64,000 nt of DNA. It comes from Cannabis sativa. Taxonomy: Eukaryota > Streptophyta > Magnoliopsida > Rosales > Cannabaceae. Under the pieces are notes generated by a model, which had not been told where the DNA came from, searched no databases, and saw nothing but the letters and a program-made list of their open reading frames with translations. This document shows, one piece after another, positions 60,401-64,000 of the stretch. The stretch covers positions 47,316,406-47,380,405 of the forward strand of contig NC_083603.1 of the NCBI RefSeq assembly GCF_029168945.1. Reading direction: 5' to 3'. Every line of letters starts with the position of its first letter. The first letter of the stretch is position 1. Both the position numbers and the translations under genes were made by a program.

Positions 60401-60770
60401 GGGGAAATCATCACGAATAGGTGGATCATCAGCAGAATCACTAAATTCAAGTCGAGACAAGTGATGAGCAATGACATTCTCAACACCTTTCTTGTCTTTG
60501 ATTGTGATGTCAAATTCTTGCAATAGAAGGATCCACCGTATTAAGCGCGCCTTAGTATCCTTTTTGGAAAGGAGGTACTTAAGGGCAGAATGATCTGTGA
60601 AGATCGTAATAGGTGAACCAATCAAGTAAGCTCGAAATTTGTCAAGAGCAAAGACAACAGCAAGCAACTCTTTTTCAGTAGTGGAATAGTTCATTTGAGC
60701 ACTATTAAGAGTTCGACTTGCATAATAGACAACAAAAGGTTTCCCTCCCTTCGTTGTCCCAAAACGGCTC
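60374..60770 (-). pseudogene. Athila RNase H region
   Basis: [31 protein letters not shown] and [13 protein letters not shown] are diagnostic of the Ty3 RNase H domain. It is joined to RT only through a frameshift at about 60750. Confidence 0.85.
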
Positions 60771-61872
60771 CAACAAAGAAATTACTTGCATCACACATGA
60801 TTTCAAAAGGCAAATTCCAATCATGTGACTGTATGATGGGAGCGGACGTTAATTTTGCAACAAGTGTTCGGAATGCATCCTCACACTTTTGTGTCCACTC
60901 AAAATTAGCATCTTTGGCGAGGAGGTTGCACAGTGGACGAGAAATCATTGAAAAGTTTTGGATGAACCTCCTATAAAAACCAGCATGCCCAAGAAAAGAT
61001 CTAACATCTTTGACAGTCTTTGGAGTGGGCAAATTAGAAATGAGATCAATCTTAGACTGATCTACCTCAATCCCTCTTTCGGAGACAATGTGTCCCAAGA
61101 CTATGCCTGAAGATACCATGAAATGGCATTTCTCCCAATTGAGTACAAGACCTTTCTCAATACATCGTGTTAAAACAGCTTCTAAATTAAGAAGGCATGT
61201 TTCAAAAGAACTTCCAAAGACTGTTAGATCATCCATAAATACTTCCATACATTTTTCAACCATGTCACTGAAAATGCTCATCATGCACCTTTGGAAGGTG
61301 GCTGGTGCATTACACAATCCAAATGGCATACGCCGAAAAGCATAAGTACCGAAAGGACATGTAAAAGTGGTCTTATCTTGATCCTCCAATGCAATCTCGA
61401 TTTGATAATAGCCTGAATAGCCATCAAGAAAGCAATAAAAAGGATGCCCAGCCACACGTTCAAGGATTTGGTCGATAAATGGAAGTGGGAAATGATCCTT
61501 ACGGGTGGCAGCATTCAACTTTCGATAATCAATGCACATGCGCCAACCCGTCACAGTCCTTGTGGGAACAAGGGCCCCTTTATCATTTTCAATAACAGTT
61601 ACACCCGATTTCTTAGGTACTACCTGAATTGGACTGACCCATTTGCTATCAGCCACTGGATAAGCGATGTTAGCATCCAAAAGTTTCAACACTTCAGTTT
61701 TCACAACTTCTTTCATGGTAGGGTTCAGTCTTCTTTGAGGATCTCTTCGAGGGATTGCTCCCTCCTCCAACTTGATTCTATGGGAGCAAATTAAAGGGCT
61801 AATACCTTTAATATCAGCAAACGTCCAACCTATTGCAGGTTTATGCTTCTTTAGTAGCTTGACTAATTGCAT
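60691..61872 (-). pseudogene. Athila reverse transcriptase
   Basis: A long 393-codon open segment. In order: WVSPIQVVPKKSG, RMCIDYRKLNAATRKDHFPL, FLDGYSGYYQI, the PFGLCNAPATFQRCM fingers/palm segment, the catalytic box VFMDDLTVFG (Asp-Asp) and the connection (FLGHAGFYRRFIQNFS). Catalytic residues are intact, so RT itself may be only slightly damaged. It is embedded in a broken polyprotein. Confidence 0.92.
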
Positions 61873-62130
61873 TTCCTGTGATGGATCAAGTTTGGACGAG
61901 ATGATAACAGAAAGGTATCACCATCTCCCAAGAAAACATGTTTTAAACCCTCGTAGTTGGGCTAGCTTAACGGTGGGAACCTCGTCAGCAGAAGGTTTTG
62001 GCTTTTCCCTTTCACCAGGTAGCTCTTCAAATCGAGGCTGCCAAAACTTTGCTCTTCCGTTTTGTGAGTCTTTATAACAAGAAATTTCATTAATTGACTC
62101 ATTAAAACCGAACTTTCGAACTGAGAAGAG

Positions 62131-62573
62131 TTAATCAAGATCATCAGAATTTTTTTGCAATTGAATCTCCTCAGAAATGAGCGTGTCAATAAAAAATGTC
62201 TGATAACACTCATCATCGTCATGTGGTTGCTTTGCAACATGAAAAATATTGACCTCAAGAGTCATATTCCCAAAAGATATTTTCATTAGACCATTCCTAC
62301 AGTTAATAAGGGCATTAGCTGTAGCGAGGAAAGGTCTTCCAAGTATGATAGGGATTTTGGATTCCATGTTAACCACGTATTGAGTATCCGGGATAAGAAA
62401 GTCCACGGGGTAATATAATTTGTCAACTTGAACAAGAACATCCTCAACAATTCCCCGAGGCTTCTTGATAGAACGATCGACCAACCGTAAGACAACGAAG
62501 TAGGCTTGATTTCACCAAGACCAAGTTGCGAGTAGACGAGAATAAGGCATGAGATTAACACGCGCTCCTAAGT
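62131..62573 (-). pseudogene. Athila aspartic protease (frameshifted)
   Basis: The active-site loop ALLDLGARVNLMPYS lies at about 62575-62530, followed by a frame change to GLGEIKPTSL. In the next frame come RGIVEDVLVQVDKLYYPVDF, IPIILGRPFLATANALINCR and SFGNMTLEVN. A second shift near 61925 separates it from RT. Confidence 0.8.
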
Positions 62574-63518
62574 CTAGCAAAGCTTGAATAAATTCATGAG
62601 TCCCGATTTGACAAGAAATGGTGGGACGACGGGACCTTTGTATTTCAGCGGTGTCTTTTGTTCAATTACCGCACTAATTTGCTCAGTCAAGAAAGCAGTC
62701 TTTTTGACATGATGCTTCCTTTTTACAGTGCAAAGATCCTTGATGATTTTAGCATAGGTTGGCACTTGTTTGATGACGTGAAGCAAAGGAAGATTAATCT
62801 TCACTTGTGTCAAGTGCTCAAGGATTTCTCCTCGATTTTCAAGATTTTTCCCAGCAGGTCTCAAAGCCTGGGGAAATGGAACTTTTGCAGAAGCATTGGA
62901 TGGCACACTTTTATGGACAACATGTGGAGATTTTGAAGTGGTAGCTGTTATTGGTTGATCTTCCAAAGTTTTACCACTTCTAGTTGTGATGGCATTAGCC
63001 TCCTTAACTATTTGATCGTTAGAGTGGAGGTTTGAGCCATATGTTGCCCTTGTGCATTGAATTGAGGCCGAGAAGGAAGTTTGCCTCTTTCGTAAATAGC
63101 CAAGGACCCAAATCAATTTTGAAAATTGACTCTTCATTTCTTTGATTTCTTCCATCATTTGACAATTTATTTTAGTTTGCTCCTCCACGAATGATTGAAG
63201 GGTGTTCTCAAGAGAACTCCTTTGAGGTGGAGAATTGTATTGAGGAGCAGACTGAGCTTTTGATGGTTGATTTTGGTGCTCATTTCTCCATTGCCCTCTA
63301 GAAGATTGGTCTTGGTTGGGATCTTTCCAACTGAAATTTGGGTGGTTTCTCCAACCAGGATTGTACGTATTAGAGAATGGCTTATTGTAGGTCCCTAAGG
63401 CATTGCATTGCTCTTCATAAACCCCCTTCATTTCTCTAAAGGCTAAACAATCCTTAGCTAAATGATCCGATTCTCCACACACAAAACATGGCTCATGTAT
63501 TTCTGCTTTGGCAACCAT
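62574..63518 (-). pseudogene. Athila gag C-terminus with zinc knuckle
   Basis: CFVCGESDHLAKDC (C-x2-C-x4-H-x4-C) near the start of the segment, then a Gln/Ser/Pro-rich spacer (about 63240-63430), then a basic stretch leading to the protease. It is out of frame with the capsid part by an indel near 63520. Confidence 0.82.
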
Positions 63519-63520
63519 AT

Positions 63521-64000
63521 TCAGTCCTTGCCCACTTTTTTTTTAAAGGCCTCAAGTTGCTTTGTTAAGGACTCAACTTGGGCTTTGAGACTGTCCTCCT
63601 CCCTTAGTTGGTAAATTCCTGCTGGTCGATTTCTGTTAGTGCTTTCAGTAGCACTTGGACCAGTCCAAGTATGAGATTTTTCTGCGAGCTCATTGAGATA
63701 TTCAAAGGCTTCTTCAGGATCTTTTTGGAGGAATTCACCATTGCACATCATTTCTATAAACTGGCGTTCACGACTAGTGAGGCCTTCATAGAAATAACTA
63801 ACTAGGCGCCATTTTTCATAACCATGGTGGGGACAAAGAGTTAACAGTTCTTTAAACCTTTCCCAGACTTGATAAAGAGTTTCATTGTCTTTTTGGGAAA
63901 AGGTAGAAATCTTCCTTCTTAAACCATTGGTCTTGTGGTTAGGGAAGTATTTGTGAAAGAATGATGATGTCATTTCTTCCCATGTTCCAATAGACCTTGG
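63521..64000 (-). pseudogene. Athila gag capsid part (partial, runs off window)
   Basis: SIGTWEEMTSSFFHKYFP, then a core containing ETLYQVWERFKELLTLCPHH and FYEGLTSRERQFIE, the Retrotrans_gag domain as in Athila. The frame is open to the window edge, so the ATG at 63973 is not the true start. It ends at a stop at 63521. Confidence 0.85.

Larger units (their letters stand above)
56413..64000 (-). mobile_element. Athila-lineage Ty3/gypsy element (5' end beyond window)
   Basis: 3' LTR (56413-57712), PPT, ~1.4 kb of non-coding DNA, then integrase, RNase H, RT, protease and gag running right on the - strand and leaving the window. Gag and pol text (ENDKGALVPTRTVTGWRMC, the FMDD RT box, IILGRPFLAT in protease) is typical of Athila. 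No env-like ORF fits in the 1.4 kb between the integrase and the LTR. All genes have frameshifts. Confidence 0.88.

Noticed and set aside
1..64000. tRNA or rRNA genes
   Set aside because: Scanned by eye for tRNA arms and rRNA signatures. Only retrotransposon primer-binding sites complementary to tRNA ends were seen.

Overview
The window is nuclear DNA from a repeat-rich eudicot plant. It is AT-rich, has GT-AG introns, plant-type Ty1/copia and Ty3/gypsy LTR retrotransposons and many MITEs. I cannot name the species from sequence alone. There is one convincing host gene, a MORC-family GHKL ATPase on the + strand at 17820-34300. I reconstructed it as 19 coding exons that join into an uninterrupted 663-codon frame. 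Two probable 5'-UTR exons lie further upstream, at about 14.7-15.05 kb. Nearly everything else is transposable-element sequence, much of it nested.

Layout. 1-11924: an LTR of a copia-type family in + orientation, cut at 1342/11446 by a young, complete 10.1-kb member of the same family in the opposite orientation (1343-11445, TSD ATAAT, 1.9-kb LTRs). That element carries only a gag gene and has a long, structured untranslated leader. 11925-14583: AT-rich decayed repeats, a 39-bp minisatellite and a short copia LTR just upstream of the host gene. 14.7-34.56 kb: the MORC gene. Its introns hold LTR, LINE, copia and Ty3 remnants, a small LTR element, a PIF/Harbinger-like or other MITE, and one copy of a Mutator-like MITE. 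34.7-47.6 kb: an intergenic patchwork of MITEs (PIF/Harbinger, CACTA, hAT, Mutator-like), a 5'-truncated LINE, an RNase H relic, and a foldback block of GGGTCT-like hexamers. 47.7-56.4 kb: the 3' half of a Ty3/gypsy TAT-lineage element on the - strand (3' LTR, PPT, integrase), with an antisense extra gene that has its own TATA box and introns. This gene is interrupted by a solo LTR of the same gag-only copia family (TSD GTACA). 56.4-64 kb: an Athila-lineage Ty3 element on the - strand, inserted into the TAT integrase/pol region, with gag, protease, RT, RNase H and integrase all broken by frameshifts.

How the parts relate. From what is known of plant MORC proteins, they are nuclear ATPases that help compact and silence transposons, and here such a gene sits inside a dense TE landscape with its frame intact. 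The most unusual objects are the gag-only copia family (one complete copy, one older split LTR, one solo LTR) with its conserved-looking RNA folds, and the TAT antisense gene. Exon boundaries, TSDs and motifs were read by eye. No homology search or RNA folding was run.
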